DNA of 64,000 nt from Manis javanica (Eukaryota; Chordata; Mammalia; Pholidota; Manidae). The notes beneath the pieces are model-generated. The model was not told where the DNA came from, did not search any database, and saw nothing but the letters and a program-made list of their open reading frames with translations. Where the stretch lies: the NCBI RefSeq assembly GCF_040802235.1, contig NC_133156.1, positions 144,505,173 through 144,569,172 on the forward strand, given 5' to 3'. Positions 25,471 to 38,610 of this stretch are shown one piece after another. The position numbers and the translations under genes are program-made. Positions within the stretch are counted from its first letter, which is position 1. The number at the start of each line of letters is the position of its first letter.

Positions 25471-28435
25471 AATGACTAGGACACAGTTAAGCTGTTGGTG
25501 GGAAGGCAGGTTGAGAGGAAACCTCAAGATAACACAGCTTAACTCCTTCAGTTTGCAAGCTGGAAAGTCTGGAGTGGTGGAGATTAAGTCCCTCGGTGCT
25601 CAGCTCTTAGATGGCCTCAGAATGGTTTCTGGGGAAACTATTCACTTCTCAGTGTTCATTGTCTTCCTTAAGGGTTCTGTTTCTTGGCTGGTAAAATCAG
25701 GGCACTCCTGGGAAAGGAAAGGTGCTAGGACTCAATAAGACATCCCATCCAACCCAGAAAACTTCACAGTTATCCAGAGCTAACTGGAAACCTGGGGACC
25801 ATGTAAACACAATTGCCTTACTATTATTATTTTTTAAACCAGTCTTCACACCAAGTCTCAGAATCTTTGGAATAATTTCCTGAGTCTCAACACCCATCTT
25901 GCATGATCATCTGGGATATGTAATCCTGGCTGAACTTTTTTTAATCATTCTAATGTCTAAGGCTGATCAGAGAACAAATAAGCCACAAGTTCTGGGGGTT
26001 TTGCCCAGGCATGGGTGTACTTTATCCCAATATGGATCTTTACTGTGTAAGTTTGCGAATACAGATTCTCTGTGATGTCTACCCGAGGACTGAAAAAGTA
26101 CAATCGTACCATTAATCATAATTGTCACAGTTGCACCGCAGGTGAGGGTGGGTGGTCTCCATGGTAACTGAACCCCGAGCTCTGTGACTTGGTTGGATGT
26201 ATTAGTGCTCCTGGCTCCTATACATTCCAACCCAGAACAGAATGCTATCTGTCTTCCTCAGTTGACAAACTAATAAGAAAACATTGCTTTTCAAAAAATT
26301 TTTTTTCTGGAATGTAATTTAGTCTCCTGCAAACAAAAGGCTTAGACTATTCAAACACACGAAGTTCCTCTCCAAGAAGGTCCCTGAGTGTGGATGGCTC
26401 CAAATGACCACATTCAAAACACACCTTCAGAAGCAAATAAAACCACGGGGGATTTTTTTCAAACTGACTCATAACTGCTGTGACCTCTTCTAGGAGAAAG
26501 TCCATATGAAAAAACTGACAGGATGTAGGGCAGAGCTGCTGTCTGTGCATGGCAGAAGAAGTGAGGCTTGCTGACCTCAGTTACTGTCCGGCTATGTTAT
26601 TATCTCTAACAAGCCAGCGGGTACCCAGATCCAGACAAGGCAGAAGCAGGCATGCCAGCATTTGTTTTCACACCTATCAGGAGATAAATCAGGCTCCAAG
26701 AAATGCCATCTCTAGAAATGCCAGGAAGGATGAGCATAGGGACACCAGTGTCACAGGACAGGAACCTGTGGCAGCAGAGAGTAGTGGCTCCCGGCCATTA
26801 CGTGGGCTTGGACCAGGGGCCCTCAGGTGCCGGGAAGCTGCAGGGACTGGAGTCAGCAGCCAGTGTGTATTAGGGAGGAATCTCTGTGGTTCCTTGCCTG
26901 ACATCAAGGTGGGGAGTCACATCATAACATAACATGTGCCCCCAACCACCATCTGTAACTACAGTGAGCCTAGCTTCAGGGGGCCACCTAGTTCTCATCT
27001 TAGTTCTGCTCCTCTGTTACAGCTGCCTAAGTATTTCATTCTAGAGCCCTTCCCTGTAGCCCACTGCACATTGCCCCTGGCAAATTCTATTTGACACCAT
27101 CTTGATAACCTCACTTCACTGATCAGAAGCCTACATTGGCTCCCTACTCCCTGTCATAAAAAAGAAAGAATCGCGGCTTTCTCCACCCTGACAGAGGCCA
27201 AGGATACATGGGCATTTGGCAAAAAGGCAGTCTTGAGGCCTAACCAGGTTTCCTGACAGTGGAGGAGGGACCCATACTGAGTAAATGGACCCCAGTGGTC
27301 CTGCTTCTGATTCCTGGCCAGACAGATGGGCACGATTTGATGGCAAAGGTAAAGAAAAAAAATCTAATTTACTTAATAATTTGGAAAAGTATCCACTGTC
27401 AGAGGCAGCTGTGAAGATGGCAGAAATTAGAAGACAATTTCTGCTACCATTGAAAATTGCTTTTGACGGGTGTGTGTGTGTGTGAATGTGAATCATCACC
27501 CCCCGCCCCACCCCCAAGCATTCAGAGCACACAAGGACGCATCAGCTGTGGCTCACACTCAGTTGGGGTAGAGATAAGGGGATAGATGCACAGGCAACCC
27601 TGGGCTCTTCCACTATAGTTGGAGTGACAAAACTCTTTCTGGAATATTCTTTGACCCTGAAAAGCCAAAGGCCACTCTGGAGTCATACTTCTACACTTAC
27701 TTCTGGAGAAGGGATGGATTATGGGACACACCTACCCCTGTGAGTTTTGAGTTCTGTTTCTGGGAAGGTGAGCAGAGGTGTACCCATCCCAGGATTGCCT
27801 TTTCTCCAAGAGCCGTGAGCATGTGAAGAGGAGAAAATACAGTGTTAGGAAAGCCTGGGGTGGGGTCCTGCTGTGGGGTGTAAAGGAGGAGGGCTCAAGG
27901 CAGGTGTGGCCTGCCCTGATTTTCCATGCAGAGGGCCCTCCGGTGCAGCACCCCTCCCAGCGAGCAGAGCAATGGTTTGGTGGGGGGGGTTGCAGGAAGA
28001 GTTTCACAGGGGCTGGAAAGTCAGTGAAAGGGTGGATCGGGATTGGGGGAAGCAGTGAGAAGTATGGGAAGGGGCCAGGGAGGCAACTGGAGGGGAGGGG
28101 AAGGACTGAGAGAGACTAGGAGTGAGCAGTCAGGGTGGGAGCGGGTTGGGAAGTGCTGGGAGGGGCCAGGGAGGCACAAATGGGCCTGGAAAGGAAGTCA
28201 CAGTCCCAAACTGGAGGGTTGTAAGAGGGGCTCTGCCCTCTTCCCATTTATGACTTGGAGAGAGTTGACCTCTGAAAAAAAGAGGAGAACACTTAGATCA
28301 TGTGTCTATTGAATGATGATGTGGTTTTTCTGGAAAGGCTATTAAAGGCATTTGCAATCTGAGCTCAATTTATGTATCTAGCTCCCACTACTCCCCTGCA
28401 TACATCTTGATTTTCAGCTGAGTTAAAAATCAGTG
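25471..28435. other. no gene seen; small TG run and G-rich tract
   Basis: A (TG)n run lies at about 27469-27483 and a C-rich run follows. Positions 27960-28200 are strongly purine/G-rich with an 8-G run (about 27979-27986) and two related phrases around 'ggggccagggaggca' about 95 bp apart. A possible L2 end lies at about 26990-27180. No gene recognised. Confidence 0.4.
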
Positions 28436-28439
28436 ATTT

Positions 28440-29281
28440 TTATTAGAATGATGAAAATACAAAACATGGAAAATCCAACCAAATGCTGGTGAGAACGTAG
28501 AGCAACAGGAACTCTCATTCGTTGTGGGCGGGATGCAAAGCAGTACCTTCCCCTTGGAAGGCAATGTGAAGGGTCCTTACAAAAACATACTTCTACCTTA
28601 TGATCCAGCAATAGCTTCCTTGGTATTTAGCCAAGTGCATTGAAATCTGTGTCCACACCAAAGCCTGCACATAGATGTTTATAGCAGCTTTATTCCTAAC
28701 TGCCGAAACGGAAACAATCAAGATGTCTCTCTGTAGGTGAACAGATAAGTGAACTGTGGTGCATCCAGACAATGGAATTTTATTTGGCACCTAAAGGAGA
28801 TGAGCTTCCAATCCATGAAAATACACAGAGGAAACTTGAATGGATCTTCACCCAGTGAAAGAGGCCAATCTGGAAAGGCTACATATTGTTTGACTCCAAC
28901 TCTGTGACATTCTGGAAAAAGGGAGACAATAAAAGACAGCAGTTGTCTGGGGTTAGGGAAGGGCAGGAGGTTAATAGGCTGAACACAGGGTTTTCAGGAC
29001 AGTGAAACCATTCCGTATTGTACTGTAAAGATGAAGACATGTCATTGTCCATTTGTTAAAGTCCATAGAATGTACAACATCAAGACTGAATAATACAAAT
29101 GATGGATGGAGGGAGATGAAGATGTATCAGTGTAGGATTCTCCATTATGACAAATGTCCCATTCTGGTGGGGGTATTGATAAGGGGGGAGATTGTGTGAA
29201 TCTAGGGGCAGGGTTATATGGGAAATCTCTATACTTTCTTCTGGATTTTGCTGTGGACTTAAAATTGCTTTAAAAAATAGC
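28440..29281 (+). repeat. LINE-1 (L1M type) ORF2 end and 3' UTR, sense
   Basis: The sense order 'gagcaacaggaactctcatt', 'atagatgtttatagcagctt', 'gaacagataagtgaactgtg', 'ggaaaggctacatattgttt', 'agaatgtacaacatcaagac' and 'tatatgggaaatctctatac' is that of L1M elements from late ORF2 to the 3' UTR. The reading frame is destroyed. Confidence 0.85.
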
Positions 29282-32200
29282 AGTTGTAAAAATTGGTAAT
29301 TTCTCAAATGTGTCATGAGCTTTTATCCTCTATGACTTGTTGTCATCTAGTCTATCCGCCTACTGTGATGCTCACACCATCCATATGTGGCTGTTAAATA
29401 TACCCACATTCTTCAAAGAAGCTCCATGTCCCTTCTCCATGAACTGAACTCTTAGATCAGCTTGTTTGTGTCCACCTTGTGATATATGCTCAGATGACAT
29501 TGCCTTGGCACCAATCATTCATATCAGTTTCCTACTAGATCAAATCTCATTTTAGATTGGTAATACATCCTACTTCTTATTGCAATTGTGATTAGGAATC
29601 TGATTAGTAAAACTTTAAGAATTACTGCTATTAAAACTATTAAAATTGCCTTGGCTTAACAGTTAGGCTATATTTTCATCTCTAGAATTAATTCCTAAGA
29701 CAACAGTTGAGTCTGTGTCCTGCTTCACATTCATTCAATAGTTCTCCTGTTCAGTTCTGTGTCATTGTTGTCTCTCAGCATTATCTATTGCCCCCTCATC
29801 CTCATAATTGCACCAGCCTTTCTTCTGTACTACCACGCTTTTAGGAAAGATCTAGCAAGCTTATTTATACTAAACTGTAATTGACTGATAAATCATTCCA
29901 TGATCTGTTACTTACGGGGTATTTCTAAGTAAGAGAAACTAAAAAGCTGAAGCCCTTAATTTTAAAAATGGGACCCACATCTGCCAGGGAAGACAGGGAG
30001 TCACAAGATAAAGGTGGTGAATTTCCAGGTAGAATTAATTTTGCTTGAAGATCATTTACACAAAATACTGCTTTTCTAAAAAAAGAGTTTATAATGGTAC
30101 ACAGTACCAAACTCACATGGCATTTACAAGTGAAACCTAAGTGTCTAAATACCATTTCAATTTCTCTGAGGCTATGCTGCCACCCTGTATCTCAAGGTCA
30201 TGTTTCTCTCTCTGTCCTGAGATTTGGGTCAAGAGGAAGATTTTGAGAGGTACTTTCTTAAGACAGAGAAATTGCTGCCTTGCAGAAACTGACTGGAAGC
30301 AGGGCTTATGTTTTTACAGTAGGGTAGGAGTTGAGCTTGGGTGACGCTGCAGTCACTCCAGATCATCTACATCCAAGCACACTCTTGGGACCATGGAAAT
30401 GTGCCCATCATTCCACCAGCCCTGGGATGACCATGCTGTGGAATCATCAAGGAATGAAAGATTTCAGATGTTCCAAATCCTCAAAGACAAGCAGGGCTGC
30501 ACTCCAGAAGCACTGTCTTCAGGGATTCAGGTGGCCTCCTCCTGGGCTGATGCACTCTGGCTGTAATCCTGCTGCAGGGAGGCAGCGTCCCAGGGAAGAT
30601 CCTTGGGTTGTGATGGCCACTTGGAAAGTCCCCGGTGTTGGAAAATCTGACCAATCTTTTCTGTCCCAAATGGAGATGAGGTGCATCAGGTAGCACCCTA
30701 CAGCTGAAAACAGAGAACACGGGGGAACGGAGGCTTCATTCCAGCCAGTGACTGCAACAAGGGTGAGCAGTAAGTGGGTCAGAAGACAGCTTGACTCTGC
30801 ATGCTCCTCCTCACGACCAGGCTCGGGGGAAGGTGCGGAGAGAGGAACAGAAGGTCAGGAAGGTAGGCCAAACTTCTCACAGCAGCTTTCTGTAATGTTG
30901 CAGCCCAGAGAGCACTGGCTTCCATTCTCTCTCACCCCTCCTGGGAAGCTGGCGGTGAGAGCCTTACACATGGGTGCTCCCACCCCACAGGGACGGGGCC
31001 CTCTCCTGGGAAGGATTGGGGCAGCGAGGTCCTGAGAGGTGACCGGCTCTACCCTCTGATTGTCTTCGATCTCGGAGTTTGTTTTCTTTCTTCAACATAC
31101 AATATTTGCCTGACCCTCTGACGCCTGAGGAAGCTGTTGTCACGAGAACATGGCTGCCTAAGGAAAAGTGGAAAGAAGGCTTGGGTTTTTCCTCCCAGGA
31201 CCCAGGACCACCCAGCTCCGTGTCCCAGCACTTGCTCAAGTGAGTGTAGAATCTGCCTGGAGCACAGCCTTCTGCTACTCATGATGTCATGATCTCTGCT
31301 GCCCCATGGCCCCTGGCGGGGGCAGGTCCAAAGGCACAAGTGCTGGGCAGCAGCCCCAGGGGTCTGGGTGGCCCGGCGGCCAGGCGCATTCGCAGGAGGG
31401 GTTGCTCCACACTGCCTGATGCCAGAAAGCATGGAAAAGGCAGGGAGAGCCAAATTTGGGAGTCTCAGAGCTTTCATCCTTTTTCTGCCACCCAGCCCTG
31501 TGGTGATCACACTGGTGGAGAAGCAGAGGCTGAATGTTCCAGGCCGCGGCCCTGGCAGTGAGCAGGGATGATCATGTCTGGTCCTCAGCTTGCTGCGCAG
31601 ATGACCTTCAGCGAGGATGCACCGTAGGGAAGCGGGCTTCTTCCAACAGTTGATATGTCTGAGCCCAGTAAAGATAGTGTTCCCGGGACCCCAACTGTGG
31701 GAGAACTGCCTCCTGCCTCCAGAAGGAGGGAAAGGGTGGGGAGAAAGCCACAGAGCTCAGAGTGACCTGGATTCAGTAACCTGATGGCTTAGTGTGTTCA
31801 GCCCACAGTTTTCAAATAGGATTCACTTATCACAAGGACTTAGGACATTGGAATCTTCCCAGATAAGTGCTGGGGAAGGGCCACAGCAGCTGTTCTGGGT
31901 TAATGAAGTCAGGAAGGGACACTGTACAAGTGCTTAGAGATTGGAGGTTTGATAGAGGCTAAAGAATTCTATTCCTGAGACCTATAGGACAACAGTAATA
32001 AATCAACTTTACAACTGTGTTATAAGATAAAAAAATCACAATGCTTAAAATTATAATTCAAATAGTGATGTAAGTGAAAAGAGGAAACATATGTCTCTGC
32101 TTAAATAAAGGCAAGGAAAGGACCTAAAGGAGCAAAATCATAATGAGCAGAAAACCATTTGCCTGCCAGTTCTAGGGGTCAGCCCCCTAGAGAGGGCCGC

Positions 32201-32470
32201 TGGGACCCAGTGAATGGGCCTGGGGGGCATCTCCATACCAGAGAGAGGAGGGGGAGGTCTATAAGGCAGAACCCCTGAGAGATGTCCATGGCGAGATTTT
32301 ACAAGGGCAATATATGATATATATAATTGTATAGTTTATATAACATTATATACATGTATATTTAGCTTCAGAAATGGTCTAAAGATTGAATTAAAGGTTA
32401 TTTAAAATAACAGTATTAAAGAGAGTGATATATGTGAAAAAACAGAGAAAGTCAAAGATGTAATTAAATT
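29282..32470. other. no gene seen; locally GC-rich 30.3-31.6 kb
   Basis: Open frames of 90-153 codons in the GC-rich part overlap on both strands and look like composition effects. No exon, promoter or CpG-island-grade cluster is evident. Confidence 0.35.
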
Positions 32471-32474
32471 AACC

Positions 32475-32610
32475 TTATAACCATTATCACATTGAACACT
32501 TAACCTGGGCTAAGCCCTGTATTAAGGGCTTTATATTAAGATCTCATTTAATTTTAAAACATTATTTGGGGCAGAAATTGTCATTATTTTATAGGTAGAG
32601 ATATTTTTAA
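32475..32610 (-). repeat. MIR SINE fragment, antisense
   Basis: 'ctgggctaagccctgtatta', 'gatctcatttaattttaaaa' and 'attttataggtagag' match the antisense MIR order (aggcact..gctaagc, ctcatttaat, attttacaga). Confidence 0.55.
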
Positions 32611-33189
32611 AAGTAGAAAATAACATCAAAGACATTAAAGCAAAGAAATAGAATCGAATTTGAAAAATGTAAATTGAAAATAAGAAACAAGAGATTAATA
32701 TATTCAAACAAATCAATGATCAATTTAAAATAAAAAAATGAGAACATGGATTAAGTTTGAACCAGATGATATAGAACAGCTATGTACATTTCTCTGCTAA
32801 TAGAATGAATGAGTACATGAAGGTATGAGTGTATGATTCTCTGATGAAAAGTATTACCATATTTAGTTCAAGTAGAAAAGCTAAAAATACCAGTAATCAT
32901 GACAGAATTCTAGAAAACTGCCAAAGAATTCATTCAAAACTGTTACGAAAACCTCCTCTTCTAGATGGTATGTAGTTGGTAGTAACTATTTCTTTCCCCT
33001 TACTGCATAAACCAGAAAAAGGCAGGTACTTCAAGATAAAGGAGAGTCAGAGAGTGGACTAAACTAGCATTCTCTCTGGAGAACCCCCAGGGGCTGAGAT
33101 ATTGGACATTATCTTTTGGGGGCATTTGACAGCTCTTGGAGGGAAATCATGAAATATTATTAAAAAAATGAAAGAAGAGTGATATGATG

Positions 33190-34430
33190 AAACATGGAAA
33201 TGATCAAAATGAAATTCAATTTTATATGAAATAATATAATTCATAAATTCCACTGAAATCCCTGGTAAGGTTTTTAAAATCAAATTTGATAAGCGAATTG
33301 CAAACTTCCTGAGGAAGAATAAAAGGCTAAGAATAATAAACAAAACTATTGAAGTAAAAGAGGATGGACAGTGATTGCACAATCAAGGTATCATGCTTTA
33401 TCATAAAACTGTAATACCAGCTTTGAGTTTTTTTCCTAGGGAGGATGGAGAAATGTAAATATGAATGGAAAGACATGAAATAGAAACATGAATATAAGAT
33501 ACCTAGAAATAACAGAAATGCTGGGAAAACAAGAGAAAAAGTGGTTTTGAGAGAAGGGACTATCCAAGGGCAGGCATATCCCAAACACATTTTAGATAGA
33601 CCATACTTAAATGTGAAAGCATTATTTAAAATGTTCAGAGAAATGCTTAAAATATTTTTTGACATTGTAATATGGAATGATTTTTATAGAGAAAAAAAAC
33701 GTGAACCATAAAGGAAAAGATTGCATGAAAATGTAAAACTTCTATATGACATTAAGCCCTTAGTAAAAGTCAAAGCAAAGATTAGAAGAACATAATTTTA
33801 ATGGCTATCATGAAGGATTAATATTCAGAAAATATATAAGTATTTTTACAACTTAATAAAAGAAAACAAATCTTATTAGGAAAAAATGGCAAAGGGTCTA
33901 AACAAAATATCAAGGTAGAACACAAAAGCATTAATAAACATATGAAATGATTTTAAAATTATTAAAAGTAATTAGAGAAAGCAGATCCAAGAATAGGTAA
34001 TGGTCTGATACAATTATATGCTAGCTAAAATGGACATCAATAAAAAATAAGGATTATTTCTATTACTATTAGATTTTGGATAAATAAGTGTAAACACTTT
34101 GAACAATTATTTAGCATCATCCAAGAAAACAAAAAGGAGATGCATTTATCCTATGGCCACACAATTCCACTTTTATGTAAAGATCAAAGATAAAGTGAAT
34201 CAGACATCTACAAGGATGTGTGCATGTTAATTGCAGCCTTATTTGAAAGAATTTTTAATCTGAAAGTCTGTAATACAGGCTGCTAGAAAAAAATATCTGA
34301 AACAAGAAATATTTGTGAGACTCTTGGGGAAATGTGAACAATAAGTGAATGTTATATAGCATTCAGGAAGTTTTATAATTTTGTTAATAGCAACAGTGTT
34401 ACTGCATCCTTATCTGCTAGAGATTCATAG
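33190..34430 (+). repeat. ancient LINE-1 ORF2 relic, sense
   Basis: Diverged but ordered matches to L1 ORF2: 'gcaaacttcctgaggaagaa' (33299 on), then 'ggattaatattcagaaaata' (33815 on), 'aaaaatggcaaagggtctaa' and 'cacacaattccactttta' (about 34160). Multiple stops and indels. Confidence 0.65.
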
Positions 34431-34656
34431 TGGGGAATTTATGCGTAAAATGATGTGAGGTGCAGACTTTGCATTGAAGGACCCCGGGGGATTCAGTAGT
34501 ATGGGAAGCTGGATGATATAAATGGAACAAAGCTGACTGAATAATAACTTCTTACTCTGTGAGAATGACCAAAAGTTATATGTGCAATGAATACATATGT
34601 AAGTGTCAATATGTGTGTAAGTGCATGTCTGTACATTTCACTATTTAGATTAAGAA

Positions 34657-34680
34657 TGTGTGAGTGTGTGTGTGTGTGTA
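34657..34680. repeat. TG dinucleotide microsatellite
   Basis: About 11 TG units with one GAG interruption, ending in 'tatac'. Confidence 0.8.
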
Positions 34681-35319
34681 TACAAATACATATACACTTA
34701 TGCATTTTATATACTGTTTATTTGTGGGGTATCTTCACCAACACTCACAGTACACATATTATCTATCTATTCATCCATCCCAGTGCTTTCCTGAAGAAAA
34801 GGTAAAGTTTACTAATGTTGGCAGCATATTAAATTACCAGCATAGATATATTGCTAGTGACAGAGTAAAGTCATGCAATCTTTTCAGGGTATTATTGGAC
34901 AGTATTTGAGCTTAAAGATCATTATTATCTTTAATTTAGTAGTTCTACTCTATGCATTTGTGATGTGGAATTAATTAGAAGCCATGTCAACTAGTTACAC
35001 AAAATACTTTCATTATACTACTATTATTAGATTAAAGATACAAAATAATTACTTAGTCTTTATTAGAAAAAGGTTGACATAAATTATGCTGCAATAGACA
35101 CCAAAGAGTGCCCTTGGTGGCATAAGAGAAGATTTACATGATTTACATAAATGGAAAGACAAATTATGCTCTTGAAGAGAATGAGTCAATAATCTAAATA
35201 TGTCTGTTTCTTTGAATTATGCTATGTGATTAACAAAATTCCAAACAAATCCAATGGAGTATTCTTAAAACTGACAAGTTATTCTAAAATTATAATGAAA
35301 AAAATACATGTATTATCTA

Positions 35320-35650
35320 TGGTGTCAGTCAAGACTAACTTCGCTACAGCAGTGACACTGATTAAAACAACAAGTGTTTATTCTTCACTCGGCTCATTAT
35401 TGATGGTTGTTATTTTCATGCGAAACTCGTCATGATGAGACATCAGCTTTCCAGAACTCCATGAGCCTCAGGGCACAGAGAAAAGAGCATCTGATGAAGG
35501 ACACGCTGACTCTCACAGCAAAGCCTGGGGTGGCACGGGTCCCTTCACTCGCATTTCATGGACCAAAGCAAGTTGTTTGGCTACAGAGGAGTTCAGGGAA
35601 CAGGGGAAATAAAATTCTATCAAGACAGACAGTGCTAATGGGTACATAAT
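35320..35650 (+). repeat. old MLT/MER-type interspersed repeat, family uncertain
   Basis: 'attaaaacaacaagtgttta' near the start and 'ggaccaaagcaagttgtttg' near the end follow the same ancient repeat pattern as the copy at about 25.1 kb. Confidence 0.4.
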
Positions 35651-35689
35651 TTCAATCCTCAAAAAGACAGAGGAACTAAGCCTCCTAGA

Positions 35690-36170
35690 CAAAAAACATA
35701 TATATTAATTTATATTATTTAAAGCAAAAATAGTATTCCAGATGTATGTGAATACATACTGTCACCAAACAACACCTATATTTGTATAGGTATAAATATA
35801 AATAGAAAATCTAAATCTAAATATTTGTATATATCAAATACATATAAAATATCAAATATATAATGTAGATGGAGTATTATTTGTATCTTCAATATATTGT
35901 ACAATATTATATGTGATATATTATTTATATACGATATGTTAAAATATGCAATACATAAAATACATTATATAGTGAATATGAAATTATAATTTGACATACA
36001 ATTTATAATTATAATTACTTAAAATCATATAAATAAATATATAAAATATGTTACAGTTAAGATATGTATTTTATATATTATATATTTTACATTATATTAT
36101 AATGTATATAATTATAATACATAAAGTATTAAATATATATATAGTATTAAAATACAAATATAGAAATTAT
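35690..36170. repeat. AT-rich low-complexity tract
   Basis: Nearly 500 bp composed almost only of A and T, with many short TATA/ATAT inverted repeats. No unit of fixed length dominates. This is the most AT-rich segment of the window. Confidence 0.75.
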
Positions 36171-36801
36171 CCAATCTGAAGAACAGGGAGAACTAAATTG
36201 AAAAAGAATGACCAGGTCTTCAGGGAATTGAGATCTGGCATAGGTGTTACTATTCATCAGAAGGAGATGAGTATAAAATTGGAACAGAAGTAATATTTGA
36301 AGGAATAACAGTTGAATCTTTTCAAAATCTGATGAAAAAAATTATTTATGTATGCAAGAATCTCCGTGAGACTCCAAGTAAATATTAAAAGTCATATCTA
36401 GGCACATTATATTTGAAATGCCATAAGCCAAAGTTAAAGAAAAGAAAAAAAGTAGCCAGAGTGGGAAAAGCAACGTATGTACAGGCATGTAAGGGTTAAG
36501 AACAAATGTCGACTTTCCAGAAAGTAACAAAAAAACATTTTTTTTAAGTGCTGGAAGTTAAAAAATAAAATTTGTCATCCAAAAATATTCTCCAAAAATG
36601 AGGAAGAAATCAAATATCTTCAAGTTAACAAAAGCTGAGGCAATCTGCTGCCCCCAGGATGTGCTAATGGCTGCCCTTTGGGCTGAAGGAAATGGGGCCA
36701 GTTGGAAACCTGCTTGTAGAGACAGGAATGGTGGGCACTGTAAATGGTAAATGAGTATCAACTAGAAAAGACTATGTTCCTTTTGCTTGTCAATCACTTA
36801 A

Positions 36802-38247
36802 AAGAAAACTGACTTTTTTTTTTATTAAGGTATCATTGATATACACTCTTATGTAGGTTTCACAAGAAAAACAATGTGGTTATTATATTCACCCTTATCA
36901 AGTCCCTCCCCCATACCCCATTGCAGTCAGTGTCCATCAGTGTAGTAAGGTGCCACAGAGTCCCTGTTTGTCTTCTCTGAGCTGCACTGTCTTCCCCGTG
37001 ACCCCACACACACATTGTGCACTGATCATGATACCCCACGATCCCCTTCTCCCTCCCTCCATACCCACCCTTCCACACCCCTCCCCTTTGGTAATAGCTC
37101 ATCCCTTCTTGGAGTCTGTGAGTCTGCTGCTATTTCATTCCTTCAGTTTTGTTTCATTGTTATAGTCCACAAATGAGGGAAATCATTTGGTACTTGTCTT
37201 TCTCTGCCTGGCTTATTTCACTGAGCATAATACCCTCTGGCTCCATCCATGTTGTTGCAAATGGTGGGATTTGTTTCCTTTTATGGCTGAATAGTCTTCC
37301 ATTGTGTATATGTATCACATCTTCTTTATCCATTCATCTACTGATGGACACTTAGGTTGCTTCCATATCTTGGCTATTGTAAATAGTGCTGCAGTAAACA
37401 TAGGAATGCATATGCCTTTTTGAATCTGAGAAGTTGTTTTCTTTGGGTAAATTCCTAGGAGTGGAATTCTCAGGTCAAATGGTATTTCTACTTTTAGTTT
37501 TTTGAGGAACCTCCATATTGCTTTCCACACGGTTGAATTAGTTTACATTCCCACCAGCAGTGTAGGAGGGTTCCCCTTTCTCCACATCCTCGCCCTCATT
37601 TGTTGTTCCTAGTCTTTTCTATGTTGGTCATCTTAACTGGTGTGAGGTGATATCTCATTGTGGTTTTAATTTGCATTTCCCTGATAATTAGAGATGTGGA
37701 GCATCTTTTCATGTGCCTGTTGGCCATCTGAATTTCTTCTTTGGAGAAATGTCTGTTCATATCCTCTGCCCATTTTTGAATAGGGTTATTTGCTTTTTGG
37801 GTGTTGAGGTGTGTGAGTTCTTTATATATTTTGGATGTTAACCCCTTGTCATATATGTCACTTACAAATATATTCTCCCATACTGTAGGATGCCTTTTTG
37901 TTCTGCTGATGTTGTCCATTGCTCTACAGAAGCTTTTTAGCTTGATGCAGTCCCATTTGTTCATTTTTTATTTTGTTACCCTTGCATGAGGAGATGCGTT
38001 CAGGAAAAAGTTGCTCATGTTTATATTCAAAAGATTTTTGCCTATGTTTTCTTCTAAGAGTTTTATGGGTTCATGACTTGCGAAATTCAGGTCTTTGATC
38101 CATTTTGAGTTTACTTTTGTGTATGGGGTTAGACAATAATCCAGTTTCATTCTCTTGCATGTAGCTGTTCAGTTTTGCCAACATCAGTTGTTGAAGAGTC
38201 TGTCATTTCCACATTGCATATCCATGGCTCCAAGAAAACTGACTTTT
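36802..38247 (-). mobile_element. 5'-truncated LINE-1 insertion with 16-bp target duplication
   Basis: The insertion lies between two exact copies of aagaaaactgactttt (36802-36817 and 38232-38247). On the minus strand it runs from late ORF2 through the 3' UTR to a poly(A) tail, seen as a T run at 36814-36823. An open piece of 122 codons (37596-37964) covers the ORF2 C-terminal region with [20 protein letters not shown] and [16 protein letters not shown], typical of mammalian L1 after the reverse transcriptase domain. Promoter, ORF1, endonuclease and reverse transcriptase are missing, so the copy is immobile. The exact target duplication and modest decay indicate a rather young insertion for this window. 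Confidence 0.92.
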
Positions 38248-38279
38248 AAAAGCACAAATAACTGTAAGATAGGTTTTTA

Positions 38280-38610
38280 GATGTTTTGGGTTAAATTGCA
38301 TTATTTCCAGAATCTCTTGCCTGGCCTTAGTGCATCTCCATATCAATAGGTGTTTCAAAGGGGTGGAGAAAAGTAGTCCATCTCCATATCACTAGGTAAT
38401 TACAAGGGTGTGCGAGGACATATCTGGACTGGAGAGGCTGGCCTCTTCTGCAGCTGGGTCAGGAGAGACACAAGAGAGCAGAAGTGGACTGCTTGTAAGA
38501 AGTAAATGGGTTTCTCCCACTTTATTTCTCCCTTTGTCTAATTTCGGTTTCAAAGGTATTTTGCCCTGGGATTTCCTCTGGGAGTTGCAGATATATCTAG
38601 AGATAAAAGT
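38280..38610 (-). mobile_element. LTR-like element, copy 1
   Basis: On the minus strand this is homologous to the plus-strand segments 54400-54618 and 55935-56035. Shared phrases are 'gactgcttgtaagaa', 'ctttatttctccctttg', 'tttcggtttcaaaggtattt', 'ggtaattacaaggg', and at the other end 'agaatctcttgcctggcctt' against the complement of 'aagccaggtgagagattct'. It carries an AATAAA signal in the element's sense orientation. This copy lacks both insertions that split the 54-56 kb copy and therefore shows the ancestral continuous order. Confidence 0.7.

Noticed and set aside
31049..31510. Minus-strand open frame of 153 codons in a GC-rich part
   Set aside because: Overlapping open frames on both strands point to base composition, not coding constraint.
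37596..37964. 122-codon minus-strand frame as a functional LINE-1 protein
   Set aside because: Only the ORF2 C-terminal region remains after 5' truncation; the endonuclease and reverse transcriptase are missing.
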